Assembly: GCA_025358575.1 (NCBI GenBank)
Contig: JANYJA010000119.1
Span: 1 to 55,800 of the forward strand
Length of the DNA stretch: 55,800 bases
Source: Terriglobia bacterium
GTDB lineage: Bacteria > Acidobacteriota > Terriglobia > Bryobacterales > Bryobacteraceae
Direction: 5' to 3'
A program made the position numbers and the translations under genes. Below, in pieces: positions 1 to 8,459 of this stretch. Below the pieces are notes generated by a model, which had not been told where the DNA came from, did not search any database, and saw nothing but the letters and a program-made list of their open reading frames with translations. Positions within the stretch are counted from its first letter, which is position 1. Each line of letters starts with the position of its first letter.

Positions 1-1157
1 CGCATCTGGCCCTCGGAAATTACCATCTCGCCGGGTCGCAAACCTGCTCCGACAATTGCCTGTTCACCAGTCTCCGGCGTGGTGTAGTTGCGCAGGATAT
101 TGACGACGCGCATGGACACGGTAGTGTCGTGATTCATCACCCAGACGTATTTACCGCGCGGACCGGTTTGCACCGTTCGGGAAGGAATTGAAATGCGGTC
201 GTGCTCGATCATTAGCTGGGCGCGCACGTTCACGAACTGACCGGGCCAGAGCTTTCGGGCCGCGTTGTCGAACGACGCTTTGAGCTTGATGGTGCCGGTG
301 GTTGTGTCGACCGAACTGTCAATGAAGTGAAGGCTGCCGGTGACTGTCGAGCCGTCCGCGGTCACCGCGGAAACAGCGAGCGGATGACCGACGTTGTGCC
401 TCCGAACTTCGGCGAGGAGGTTTTCAGGAATCGAGAATGAAACGTAGACTGGATTTACTTGAAGGAGCGTTACGAGAGTGGTGTCATTCTCCTTGGCGAC
501 ATTGCCTTCTTTGACGGGGATTGCGCCGGTACGGCCTGAAATCGGCGCGTAAATCTTGGTGTAGGTGAGCTGCAAGCGAGTCTCGGCGACCCGTGCGCTA
601 TCGGCTTTCATGGCGGCCTGGGCGCTTTCTACAGCGGCTTGATCGGCATCGAGGGAAGCTTTGGCGGAATCGGCGGCGGAGACGACCTGCTCGGTTTGCT
701 CGCGCGAAAAAATTCCTTCTTTCGCTAGCTGCAGGCCGCGCGCGGCGATGGACTGCGCGTTCTTTAGAGTCGCGTGATCCTTGGCGATATTGGCGCGAGC
801 TTGTTTTTCATTGGCAGTATCGCGGGCCAGATTGGCTTCGAGCTCAGTGATTTGGCGGAGAAGCGGCTGGGAATCGAGCTCGAATAGCAGAGTGCCTTCG
901 CTGACGTCCTGCCCTTCCTGGAAAAGCACTTTCAGGATAGGTCCGGTCAATCGCGGCTTCACGTCCACCGTTGACACCGCTTCAACGTTACCGATAGCCG
1001 CCACTTCCAGAGGCACATCAACAGCGCGCGCGGCCACGGCGCGCACGGCGACGGGCGGCGGGGCACTGGTTTGTGGGGCGGCGTCATTGCGGGAACACGA
1101 CACGCTAAATGCAATGAGAACGACATCTAAAACAAATGCGGTTTTTGATACTTTCAA
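1..1157 (-). CDS. RND efflux periplasmic adaptor (membrane fusion protein), 3' end beyond window
   Basis: The reverse strand stays open from a TTG at 1157 to the window edge. The N-terminus is hydrophobic and ends in a lipobox-like SVSC, suggesting a lipoprotein. A lipoyl-like half (PRLTGPILKV, EGQDVSEGTLLF) and a long alpha-helical hairpin follow. The signature YAPISGRTG comes next, then a beta-barrel region (VNPVYVSFSIPE, LWPGQFVNVRAQL). This is the classic order of HlyD/AcrA adaptors, which join an inner-membrane RND pump to an outer-membrane channel. The TTG is chosen because an in-frame stop lies just upstream and AGAGGA sits about 11 bases before it. ATG at 1168 is in another frame and closes at once. 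The RND pump gene is probably downstream, outside the window. The substrate cannot be told from this part. Confidence 0.9.
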   Translation of the reverse strand, partial: MKVSKTAFVLDVVLIAFSVSCSRNDAAPQTSAPPPVAVRAVAARAVDVPLEVAAIGNVEAVSTVDVKPRLTGPILKVLFQEGQDVSEGTLLFELDSQPLLRQITELEANLARDTANEKQARANIAKDHATLKNAQSIAARGLQLAKEGIFSREQTEQVVSAADSAKASLDADQAAVESAQAAMKADSARVAETRLQLTYTKIYAPISGRTGAIPVKEGNVAKENDTTLVTLLQVNPVYVSFSIPENLLAEVRRHNVGHPLAVSAVTADGSTVTGSLHFIDSSVDTTTGTIKLKASFDNAARKLWPGQFVNVRAQLMIEHDRISIPSRTVQTGPRGKYVWVMNHDTTVSMRVVNILRNYTTPETGEQAIVGAGLRPGEMVISEGQM

Positions 1158-1203
1158 AATCTGAACATCCTCTTAATGATGGTGACACACGGGCTGCCGT
1201 GGG

Positions 1204-2880
1204 TCAGAGCACTGGACTATCGTTGCCGAGCATGGCCTGGCGCACAATTTTGATGGGCGGGAAACCTTGCTCCATGAATTTATTGTGGAACTCCTGAAGA
1301 ATAAAGACGTTGCCCTTCATTTTGCGATAGTCCTCGCGCAACTTTAAAATTTCCAGTTTCCCGAGGGTGTAGTAGAGATACGTCGGATCGGACGTTCCGC
1401 GTTTGGTTTCGCGCTCGCCGATGGCGTGGGTTTGGTAGCCTTCCTTCACGAAGAAATCAATGCCTTGTTCGAAGGTCATTTTGCCGGTATGCATCTCGAT
1501 GCCGACGATGAAGCGGGCGTTGCGCAACAGAGCGTCCTGCAACTGGCCCAGGCGCAGCTTCAAATCACCATTGCCGTAACCTTCATCGAGCATCATCTGC
1601 TCGCAGTAGTGCGCCCAGCCTTCGGCGTTCGATGCAGCCCCAAGCAGTTTGCGAACTTTCGAATTTACGTGCTGCATCCAAAGAAACTGGACATAGTGAC
1701 CGGGGTAGGCTTCGTGAATGGCAGTGCTGATGATGACGCCGCGATTGAAGGCGGCCATGTGCTCCTCAACCTGCCGTGGCTTCCAGCTTGATTCCGGAAG
1801 CGTGACGTTGAAGAACGCTTCTTTGGCTACTTTTTCATACGCGCCCGGTGTATCCATTGAAGCAAATGTGAGGGCGCGAGCGAACGGCGGTGTTTCTTCG
1901 AGAATCGGGAGCACCGGTGACGGAATGGTGATGATTTTCTTGGCATTGATGAAGTTTTGCAATCCGCCGAGCACATCGCGAAAGGCTTGCAGCAGTTTTC
2001 CGGGTGCTGGATGATCCTTCTCCGCTTCTTCGAGAATTTGCCGCGGAGGCCGCTTGGGATCGATCTGAGCCGCCACTTTGCGGAAACGCTCTTGATTCAG
2101 ACGAAGGTTAGCGTAGCCGATGTCGAGAAGCTTGTCGAGCGGGGTATCTACCATCTCGTCGTAGAGCAGACGCTTGCGGAAGTTCTCGGCGCCTATGCGG
2201 AAATCCCCGTTGGAGCGCGGCAGAACATCGGATTGCAGATATTGGCGATAGTCGTTCAGGAGTTTAATAACCGCCTGATTGGCGTGGTGAAAATCGTCGA
2301 GCAGGGCTTTGTCGGTGACTTTGGTGAATGCGAGCGGCACGTCTTTTTCGAAGAAGCCGACGATTCCTGGAAGCTGTTCGAGCGCGACTTCAGTAAAAAT
2401 TCGCGGAGGATTTTTTATATTGGCGCGCGCGGCTGAAAATACCTGCGGCGCTTGTTTTTCGCGCGCGATCACGGATCTCAGGCGATCAGCCGGAGGCGCG
2501 AACGTGCGGCTCATGATGGTGAAGATGCTGCCGCTGAGGCCGCTGGAATAAAAATCGGGATTGTGTTCCCATCCGCGGATGGATTCCAACTGGACGAGGG
2601 TGCCACGAATGTTGGCGAGAATTAGATCGCGGTCGGGTGAGGCCGGAGCCTTGACGAAATCGGTTTCGAACTTGCGCAAAGAGGCGACTTCGGCGTCGAC
2701 GGAGGCGCGCGAATAATCTTCGAGCTTGGTGTCGTATTGATGAAATCCGGTGGCGGTGCCGGTGGTGGGCGCGAAGAGGAAGTAGCACTCGTCAAAATAG
2801 CGATCGGTCAGGTGCGAAAATGATTCAGCTTGCACGGCGGTCACAAGTATCGCGGAAAAAGCGATAGCGCGGAAGAACAT
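1204..2880 (-). CDS. DUF885 family secreted metallopeptidase-like protein
   Basis: The protein has about 558 residues with a signal peptide (MFFRAIAFSAILVTAVQA). The zinc-site motif HEAYPGH lies at about 389-395 and more acidic residues follow (NAEGWAHYCEQMMLDEG). This HExxYPGH signature marks the DUF885 family, which is related to M3-like or carboxypeptidase-type metalloenzymes. The substrate is unknown. The open frame continues upstream to 3060, but that extension encodes the C-terminus of a broken CPBP protease (HWPID motif). I therefore start at the methionine of the signal peptide; ATG at 2916 is an alternative. Neither has a strong ribosome-binding site. The gene lies at the distal end of the epimerase operon. 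Confidence 0.85.
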   Translation of the reverse strand: MFFRAIAFSAILVTAVQAESFSHLTDRYFDECYFLFAPTTGTATGFHQYDTKLEDYSRASVDAEVASLRKFETDFVKAPASPDRDLILANIRGTLVQLESIRGWEHNPDFYSSGLSGSIFTIMSRTFAPPADRLRSVIAREKQAPQVFSAARANIKNPPRIFTEVALEQLPGIVGFFEKDVPLAFTKVTDKALLDDFHHANQAVIKLLNDYRQYLQSDVLPRSNGDFRIGAENFRKRLLYDEMVDTPLDKLLDIGYANLRLNQERFRKVAAQIDPKRPPRQILEEAEKDHPAPGKLLQAFRDVLGGLQNFINAKKIITIPSPVLPILEETPPFARALTFASMDTPGAYEKVAKEAFFNVTLPESSWKPRQVEEHMAAFNRGVIISTAIHEAYPGHYVQFLWMQHVNSKVRKLLGAASNAEGWAHYCEQMMLDEGYGNGDLKLRLGQLQDALLRNARFIVGIEMHTGKMTFEQGIDFFVKEGYQTHAIGERETKRGTSDPTYLYYTLGKLEILKLREDYRKMKGNVFILQEFHNKFMEQGFPPIKIVRQAMLGNDSPVL

Positions 2881-2883
2881 AAC

Positions 2884-3622
2884 CAATGCTATCAAGAGCG
2901 GTTTGGCGTTTCCCATTAGCGTGGCACCGGCGGCGACGATGTCGATGGGCCAGTGGGAAATGATGAGCGGGGCGAGGCGGCGAGTTCTCCGGTAGAGGAG
3001 TATGGCAACGATCACGCCGGGGCAGGAACGCGCCCGAAGCGCCACACGATGTAGCGCCAATCGAGAATCAGCGGAAAGGCGCTATCTTGTAGAGCCACCA
3101 AAGGCCGACTATCATCAACGCCAGCCAGGGGCGGCCTGAGAGCGTTTCCAGCCGAGGAAGACGTAGCCCTGATAAGTTGTTTCTTCCGTGGCGGACCAGA
3201 TGATCTACCAGGCACTAACACTGTAGATCAAGGCCCAGAGCGGTAGGTGACGACCGTACAATTCACCAGGACCGAGATGCAGAACCGGGTGAACCGTAGA
3301 CGACTAGGCCGCTGAGTACGCTTCCGAAAAAGAATGTGGGCATCAGGATCAGGACGTAGCGAAGACCGAGCAGAAGGTCATGGCCGCGCCGGAACTTGAA
3401 GGGGCCGAGAAGATCGGGTATGCGCAAGCCTTCACGCTTCAAGGAGAAGCGCATTAGTAGCAATCAACCGATATCGGCAAAAGTGCCGAAAAGGTCCACC
3501 ATGGCGAGGCGGCGCCACGGAGAAGGATGGCGACGCAGTAGATAAATTCCGGCGACGATTGCTTGGCCGATTACGAGCAAGATTGTTCTCGCGGCGACCA
3601 AAGTGAGTGGGCCGATCCACAT
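2884..3622 (-). pseudogene. Broken CPBP family intramembrane metalloprotease
   Basis: Joining three frames on the reverse strand gives a CPBP (Abi/CAAX protease) protein. It starts at ATG 3622 (MWIGPLTLVAARTILLVIG) with hydrophobic segments. Next is the motif SATEETTYQGYVFLGW at about 3133-3192, with the paired catalytic glutamates at 3181-3186. The C-terminal motif HWPID follows near 2950. A stop at 3464-3466, an in-frame TAG at 3205-3207 just before the motif, and a shift near 3120 make it unreadable as one protein. The start is 4 bases after the epimerase stop, so it was the next gene of that operon. CPBP proteins are polytopic membrane proteases or immunity-type proteins. The several separate lesions argue against one sequencing error. 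Confidence 0.75.
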
Positions 3623-3626
3623 GCGG

Positions 3627-4565
3627 TTAAACGCCGTTGCGATACCAGTCCAATGTGCGGCGCAGCCCTTCCTCAAAGGTAAATTGCGGCGCGTGACCCA
3701 GGTCTCGAACAGCTAATGTGGTGTCGGCTTGTGAATCGCGAACATCGCCTGCGCGCGGCTCGGCATAGTTGGCGGGTAAGTCGACGCCTTCGAATTTCTG
3801 AAGCAGACGCCACGCTTCGTTCAGCGTGATGCGCCCACCGTTGCCGCCGTTGTACATATTACCGGAGACGTTTTCCGCTTGTGCGGCTTTCAGATTCAAC
3901 GCGACGACATCCTCGACGAAAGTGAAATCGCGAGAGTGCTCGCCATCACCGAAAATGGTTGGGGCCTGTCTCGCGAGAATGCACTTGATGAAGAGCGAAA
4001 GAACACCCGAATAAGCGCTGCCTGGGTCCTGGCGCGGGCCGTAGACATTGAAGTACCGAAGGCTCACGGTTTCGAGTCCGAAACAGGACGCAAAGACACT
4101 CATGTAGTATTCACCGGTCAGTTTCTGCACGGCGTAGGGCGATTTGGGCCGCGGAATCATGGTCTCGACCTTCGGTAGCAAATCCGAATCGCCGTAGGCG
4201 GAGCTGCTGGCGGCGTAGATCACCCGGCGCACGCCAGCTTCAGCGCAGGCGCGCAGCACGTTGAAAGTGCCATCGATATTGGCTTCGTGAGAGGGTGCGG
4301 GCTCATCGATGGATCGCGGCACGGAAGGTATTGCGGCTTCGTGGAACACGACGTCGGCGCCGCGCATCAACGACGCGATCTGATCGTAACTGCGGATGTC
4401 ATGGCCGTGAAGTTCGACATTTCCGGCGATCCCGTCGAGATTTTTCAAGTGACCGGTAAGCAGGTTGTCGATGACTACGACAGTGTCCGCGCCTTGCTCC
4501 AGAAGGCCTCGGACCAGAGCTGAGCCGATGAACCCGGCGCCGCCGGTGACCACGAATTTATTCAT
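3627..4565 (-). CDS. NAD-dependent epimerase/dehydratase (UDP-glucose 4-epimerase-like)
   Basis: This 312-residue extended short-chain dehydrogenase acts on nucleotide sugars in the cytoplasm. The Rossmann motif GGAGFIG is at 8-14. The catalytic serines are in AASSSAYG near 119-125, and the YxxxK pair is Y144 and K148 (SPYAVQK). RYFNVYGPRQDPGSAYSGV is typical of UDP-glucose or UDP-GlcNAc 4-epimerases. The length fits the family. Its ATG overlaps the stop of the TIM-barrel isomerase by 4 bases (ATGA), so the two are translationally coupled. Exact sugar specificity cannot be assigned from sequence alone. The likely role is supplying a sugar nucleotide for polysaccharide or glycoconjugate synthesis. 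Confidence 0.92.
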   Translation of the reverse strand: MNKFVVTGGAGFIGSALVRGLLEQGADTVVVIDNLLTGHLKNLDGIAGNVELHGHDIRSYDQIASLMRGADVVFHEAAIPSVPRSIDEPAPSHEANIDGTFNVLRACAEAGVRRVIYAASSSAYGDSDLLPKVETMIPRPKSPYAVQKLTGEYYMSVFASCFGLETVSLRYFNVYGPRQDPGSAYSGVLSLFIKCILARQAPTIFGDGEHSRDFTFVEDVVALNLKAAQAENVSGNMYNGGNGGRITLNEAWRLLQKFEGVDLPANYAEPRAGDVRDSQADTTLAVRDLGHAPQFTFEEGLRRTLDWYRNGV

Positions 4566-5392
4566 GCGAGTTGAAGACTTTCCGATTCGAGAAAACGCAG
4601 TGATAACTCGGCGACAGCCGCCGGACTGGGTTTGAAGTCGAAAACCTCCAGCGAAACCCAGTGCTGGTAATTCAGGCGGGCAAGCGTTTCGAGCAGACCC
4701 CGGAAATCGTAGTCGCCGGTGCCGGGCGCACGTCCATCCATTTCGTTGACGTGCACATGGCGGATCAGCGAAAAGTGTCTTTCGATGAGTGCGCAGTGAT
4801 CTTCGGTCTCATCGACGGCGTTGTGCACGTCGAACATGGTACGCACGCCGGGGCTGTCGATTTGTTTCACGATGGCGGCGGCTTCATCGAGCGAGGTTAC
4901 GACGTCCGACTGCCCGGGCGAGAGCGGCTCGACGAGCAGGGTGACGCCGCGCTCGATGGCGCGCGGGGCGAGCTTCGCGAATCCATCTATGTAGTGGCGG
5001 GTGGCGTCTGCCGCGCTCATGCCGCCGGTGCTGGAGCGCTGCTTGGGAGAGCCGAAGACGATGACGCCGTCGTCGCCGAGATCGGCACAGAGATCGATCA
5101 AGTGCGCGACGTGATCCCAACTCCGCGCGCGGACGGCGGAATCGGGAGTGGTGGCGTGCAGGCCTTTCGGACTCATCATGATCCAATGCAGGCCGACGAA
5201 ATCGAGGCCTTCGTCGGTGATGGTTTGGCGGCAATCGCGCCGTTGGGCGGCGGTGAAATCGCGCGGATCTTCAATTAGTGTGAAAGGGGCAATTTCAATG
5301 CCGGTATAGCCGACGGTCCGGAGCGTGCGACAGGATTCGGCGAACGGCGTGTGCTCGAACGCTTCGTTGCACATGGCATGGCGAAATTTCAT
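4562..5392 (-). CDS. Sugar phosphate isomerase/epimerase, xylose isomerase-like TIM barrel
   Basis: The 276-residue protein belongs to the AP-endonuclease-2/IolE-like TIM-barrel family. The expected metal-binding acidic and histidine residues are visible in VEPLSPGQSDVV, TMFDVHNAVDETED, HVHVNEMDGRAPGTGDYDF and WVSLEVFDF. Members isomerise or epimerise keto sugars or hydroxypyruvate; the substrate here is not clear. The open frame extends to 5419, but ATG at 5392 starts the conserved region and has CTGGAG about 8 bases upstream. It is the first gene of a minus-strand operon with the epimerase. It is divergent from the hydrolase gene, with only about 34 bases between the starts, so the two promoters must overlap. 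Confidence 0.9.
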   Translation of the reverse strand: MKFRHAMCNEAFEHTPFAESCRTLRTVGYTGIEIAPFTLIEDPRDFTAAQRRDCRQTITDEGLDFVGLHWIMMSPKGLHATTPDSAVRARSWDHVAHLIDLCADLGDDGVIVFGSPKQRSSTGGMSAADATRHYIDGFAKLAPRAIERGVTLLVEPLSPGQSDVVTSLDEAAAIVKQIDSPGVRTMFDVHNAVDETEDHCALIERHFSLIRHVHVNEMDGRAPGTGDYDFRGLLETLARLNYQHWVSLEVFDFKPSPAAVAELSLRFLESESLQLA

Positions 5393-5426
5393 GGAAAACT
5401 CCAGAATAGCGAAAGGCATGGAGCTT

Positions 5427-6077
5427 ATGGAGTATATCGAATCGTCTCAGACAGAGCCGCCGGTATCGGGAACACTGCACAGACCCGCGGGCGAGACCCG
5501 CGACGCGTTGGTGCTGACGCATGGCGCGGGATCGAACGCGGATGCTCCGCTGCTGGTGGCGGTCGCGCGTTTGCTGGCGGAGGCCGGCGTGGCGGTGCTG
5601 CGGTGCCATCTGCCATTTCGACAGAAGCAACCGAAAGGGCCGCCATTCCCAGCAGCGGCGGCGAGCGATCGCGAAGGTTTGCGGCATGCGGTGGAGTTGA
5701 TGCAATTGATGTTTCCAGGGCGCGTTTTTCTAGGCGGGCACTCGTATGGCGGGCGGCAGAGTTCGATGCTGGTTGCCGAGAATCCTTTGCTGGTGACGGG
5801 ATTGTTGCTGCTCTCATATCCGCTACATTCGCCTAATAAGCCGGAGAGTTTGCGGACGGCGCACTTCCCTGCCCTGCGGGTGCCATGCCTGTTCGTGCAT
5901 GGCGAGCGCGATCCGTTTGGGTCGATTGCGGAAATGGAATCTGCGGTTAGTCTGATTCCAGCGGGCACGCGCTTGTTCGCGGTGGCGGGGAAAGGACATG
6001 ATTTGCGCGGCGCGGCACCGACGATTGCGGCAGAGTTTCTGAAGGAGTTGCGCCGGCGTAATCGCTGGAATTCATAG
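5427..6077 (+). CDS. Alpha/beta hydrolase, Tex30/KANSL3-like family
   Basis: The cytoplasmic hydrolase has about 216 residues. HGAGSN near the N-terminus is the oxyanion region, and GGHSYGG holds the nucleophile serine. HGERDPFGS carries the acid and GKGHDL the catalytic histidine. The HGAG start and short GxSxG context match the small bacterial hydrolases related to Tex30 and dienelactone hydrolase. The open frame begins at 5325, but that part overlaps the divergent gene. ATG at 5427 has GAAAGG about 10 bases before it, and ATG 5418 is possible. The substrate is unknown. Confidence 0.85.
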   Translation: MEYIESSQTEPPVSGTLHRPAGETRDALVLTHGAGSNADAPLLVAVARLLAEAGVAVLRCHLPFRQKQPKGPPFPAAAASDREGLRHAVELMQLMFPGRVFLGGHSYGGRQSSMLVAENPLLVTGLLLLSYPLHSPNKPESLRTAHFPALRVPCLFVHGERDPFGSIAEMESAVSLIPAGTRLFAVAGKGHDLRGAAPTIAAEFLKELRRRNRWNS

Positions 6078-6102
6078 GCATTCAGCGGATCACGATTGCC
6101 GC

Positions 6103-6334
6103 ATGAGCAGGGCTCTCCGTCTTATGGGAGAGCATCCGATCTCGGCACTAAAACGAGCAGAGTTCGCAGTTGCAGGTATTCGCGGCAGCCATCCATTATT
6201 ATGCGACTCGAAGACGGGCGCGCCACGGTCGCCCGGATTCACTCAGGTGAAACCATCGGGCCTGGACTGCTCCATAAGATTCTCCGAGACTGCAAGTTCG
6301 CATGCAGTCGTTGGAAGCGCTCCTCGATTCGTGA
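6103..6334 (+). pseudogene. HicA/YcfA-like mRNA interferase toxin remnant, frameshifted
   Basis: Three frames read in turn give a complete HicA-like protein. The first part is MSRALRLMGEHPISALKRA, ending in IRGSH at about 6178-6192, which contains the active-site histidine motif of this double-stranded-RNA-binding fold. The second, in another frame, is LEDGRATVARI followed by HSGETIGPGLLHKILRD. The third is VRMQSLEALLDS with a TGA at 6332-6334. HicA toxins cleave mRNA and are paired with HicB antitoxins. No HicB gene is visible on either side. Two frameshifts mean no full toxin is made. The match is to the family pattern, recognised by eye. Confidence 0.7.
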
Positions 6335-6774
6335 TCAACCAGTTAAGAACCGGAGGGACCAACGTTATGACAGAACCGGCTCTGCGACCTGTTGGCGCGG
6401 CCGCGGGCATTTCCGGTAATGGGACTTTACAGGCCACTGGGTAAACGCTGCGCCGTCGGTCATGGATTTGAGGCGCACCGCCATTTGCGGGGTTCGCCGT
6501 TTCACCTTGGCTCAACTTCCAGATCGCCGACCACCCGGACACGATCGGCAAACGCTACGCCGTCGATTCGTTACACAAGCGCCCGTGCTGACATGATAGA
6601 AATCGGATTTGATCCGTTTGAGCGAGCGGTAGATTGCCGAGACCAACCCTGGATCTAGCTATGCTGGAGTTCAGTGCCATTCCTCACTCGCACCTCAAGA
6701 ACCGCACAGGATGCGCTTCCGGAACACTAGTCGGACGCTCGATTGGGTCGGGGGTCGACGGCGGACCGGACCCG
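6335..6774. other. Low-coding stretch with repeated AAACGCT-type motif
   Basis: About 440 bases carry no recognisable gene. Open frames here (for example 6243-6551 reverse) show no family pattern. The 18-base motif AAACGCTACGCCGTCGAT occurs at 6550-6567, and a near copy starts at 6443. Another copy lies at 7552, on the other side of the VOC gene. Together with the HicA remnant this looks like old inserted and decayed DNA. Confidence 0.4.
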
Positions 6775-7212
6775 TCAGCCGATCCGCTCTGCCAGTTCGA
6801 CGATGATACCCTCGGGGCCGCTGACGTAGCAGAGCCGGTAGCTATCCTCGTAGCGCCCCAGCTCGCCGACGAGCTCAGCGCCGCGGGCTCGCAGGCCGGC
6901 GACGACGGCGTCGATGTCTTCGACGGCGAATGCGACATGGCGGATGCCCGGTGTGTTCGCCGGCGCGTGCCGGTCGCCGCCCTGGGTTGACGGGGTGTGG
7001 AATTTCGTCAGCTCGAGTCGTCCGTGGCCGTCCGGTGTCTGCAGCATCGCGATCTCTGCCCGGACGCCTTCGAGCCCCACGACGCGGTCCACCCAGGGGC
7101 CCTCGACTGGCCCTTCGCCCTGCAGCTCGAGTCCGAGTTCGACGAAGAACTCGGTTGCGGCCGAGAGGTCGTCAACCACGATGCCGACGTGCTCCATCCG
7201 CTGGATCGCCAT
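6775..7212 (-). CDS. VOC family protein (glyoxalase/bleomycin-resistance fold)
   Basis: The 145-residue protein has two beta-alpha-beta-beta-beta modules. It begins MEHVGIVVDDL, and the second module begins IRHVAFAVEDIDAVV. The four usual metal ligands of a glyoxalase-I-like site are present: H8, E67 (RLELTKF), H92 and E139 (GIIVELAE). Members include lactoylglutathione lyase, methylmalonyl-CoA epimerase and dioxygenases; the exact reaction is not known here. Its codons are clearly richer in GC than those of neighbours. It sits alone between non-coding stretches with repeated motifs, which suggests horizontal gain. Confidence 0.85.
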   Translation of the reverse strand: MAIQRMEHVGIVVDDLSAATEFFVELGLELQGEGPVEGPWVDRVVGLEGVRAEIAMLQTPDGHGRLELTKFHTPSTQGGDRHAPANTPGIRHVAFAVEDIDAVVAGLRARGAELVGELGRYEDSYRLCYVSGPEGIIVELAERIG

Positions 7213-7563
7213 GTGCTCGATGGTAACGAATCCAGGTACTTACCGCAAACCGTCTTTGAGCGCACGGGGATCGGACTGAGTCCCTATTGATGGCGTCCCG
7301 TCGGAAGCGTTTCTTGGAAAAGGAATGATATGTCGGATAGCGTTTACCGTGGCCCTGTTGCCAACCCTCTGCTCTTCAGTTTCGGATTGATCCTGAATCA
7401 CGCGCCACTCCGAAATTGAGCGGGGCGATGCAAGCTGTGGGATACGCCTCACTGGAAGTGGCAAGCTGAACTTCCGATCAGTCCATGCCGCGAACCACAT
7501 CCTCAGTAGTCGCACAGCGTTTAGGATGAACCGGATTCGCGCCATTAGACAAACGCTACGCCG
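7213..7563. other. Non-coding stretch upstream of the VOC gene
   Basis: About 350 bases hold no convincing gene. The reverse frame 7240-7545 (101 codons) has no recognisable pattern and an arginine-rich, shadow-like composition. The repeat AAACGCTAC lies at 7552-7560, and inverted forms AGCGTTTA occur near 7339 and 7507. Confidence 0.35.
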
Positions 7564-8298
7564 TTAGCGGGGAGCTATTCCTGTTGAAGAGAGCTCTCTG
7601 ATGACTGTGCCCGCGTCATTCAAGAATTGAAGGACGGGCGTGCCGTCGGGCTGCACAGCCAGGATGATTCGAACCTTACCTGTGTAATCTCGCAAGGTTA
7701 AACCTACCGAGCGATCGGGGAGACGCCCGAGAACTAGCCTGCTGACGTCATGGCGATGGGTGGCGAAGTATTTTTTCCAAGCTCCTTCCCGTTGTGCAAC
7801 TGGAAGCCTCTCAATCTGGTCGTGGGCCCTCCTTTCCTCCTCGACTGGAAAGTCACCCTGATCCACGATCGTGATGCGGGAGAATTTGTCGTTCCCTTCC
7901 TGACCTGCATCAAAGGCCAAGATCTGGTTTTCCTCGTACTGATCCGCGCTCAAATGAAAGTGATTTTGAACCGTGCCATCCGGAAGCTGGCTTGCCCCCC
8001 AGATCAGGCCGCCTAGCTCAGTGCCTTCCTCGCTCATAAACAGTATTCCCGCGGCCTCTCGGCGATCTGGCCGCGGGTACTCTTTCTTGTTTCTCCATGC
8101 ACCTGGAAAGTCGGCACGATTGGAGATTGTCAATCGGACGGTGCCATCGGGTTCAACGACATTGATTCGCCGCACCGTAATGGTGTCGAAAGTATGATTG
8201 CGGGAGCCAGCGGCCCCGGTGAGTAGGGTCACAGCGAAAACGATCGTGAGCGCACCCGAGTAAATCGTCAGAAACGTGGGTTTGGAAAATAGGGTCAT
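7564..8298 (-). CDS. Conserved hypothetical membrane-anchored or exported protein
   Basis: The 244-residue protein has one N-terminal hydrophobic segment (about 10-30, FLTIYSGALTIVFAVTLLTGAAG). A beta-rich soluble part follows, with DTITVRRINVVEPDGTVRLTISN near the start. A related phrase, GKVRIILAVQPDGTPVLQFL, is near the end. The repeated D-G-T pattern suggests a duplicated beta-sheet unit. The start is supported by GGAGG about 5 bases upstream. No enzyme motif is seen. Similar proteins occur in Acidobacteria, but I cannot name a function. Confidence 0.75.
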   Translation of the reverse strand: MTLFSKPTFLTIYSGALTIVFAVTLLTGAAGSRNHTFDTITVRRINVVEPDGTVRLTISNRADFPGAWRNKKEYPRPDRREAAGILFMSEEGTELGGLIWGASQLPDGTVQNHFHLSADQYEENQILAFDAGQEGNDKFSRITIVDQGDFPVEEERRAHDQIERLPVAQREGAWKKYFATHRHDVSRLVLGRLPDRSVGLTLRDYTGKVRIILAVQPDGTPVLQFLNDAGTVIRELSSTGIAPR

Positions 8299-8459
8299 TT
8301 AGCCTCCAGCACACGGCTAGTTTACTTGCAGGCACCTTCGGAAGGGATCGTAACTTCGCTCGCTCATGAGCCGCGGATAAGTTCCTGAGCCACTTCACGA
8401 GTTACATCGCTAACACTTAGAGCCCGAAACTCATCTCATCAGCGAAGGAGACTTAACAC

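Noticed and set aside
2881-3060. N-terminal extension of the DUF885 frame
   Set aside because: It encodes the end of the broken CPBP protease, including HWPID, and comes before a proper signal peptide at 2880.
4661-5278. Plus frame of 205 codons opposite the TIM-barrel isomerase
   Set aside because: Shadow of a GC-rich gene with a clear family on the other strand.
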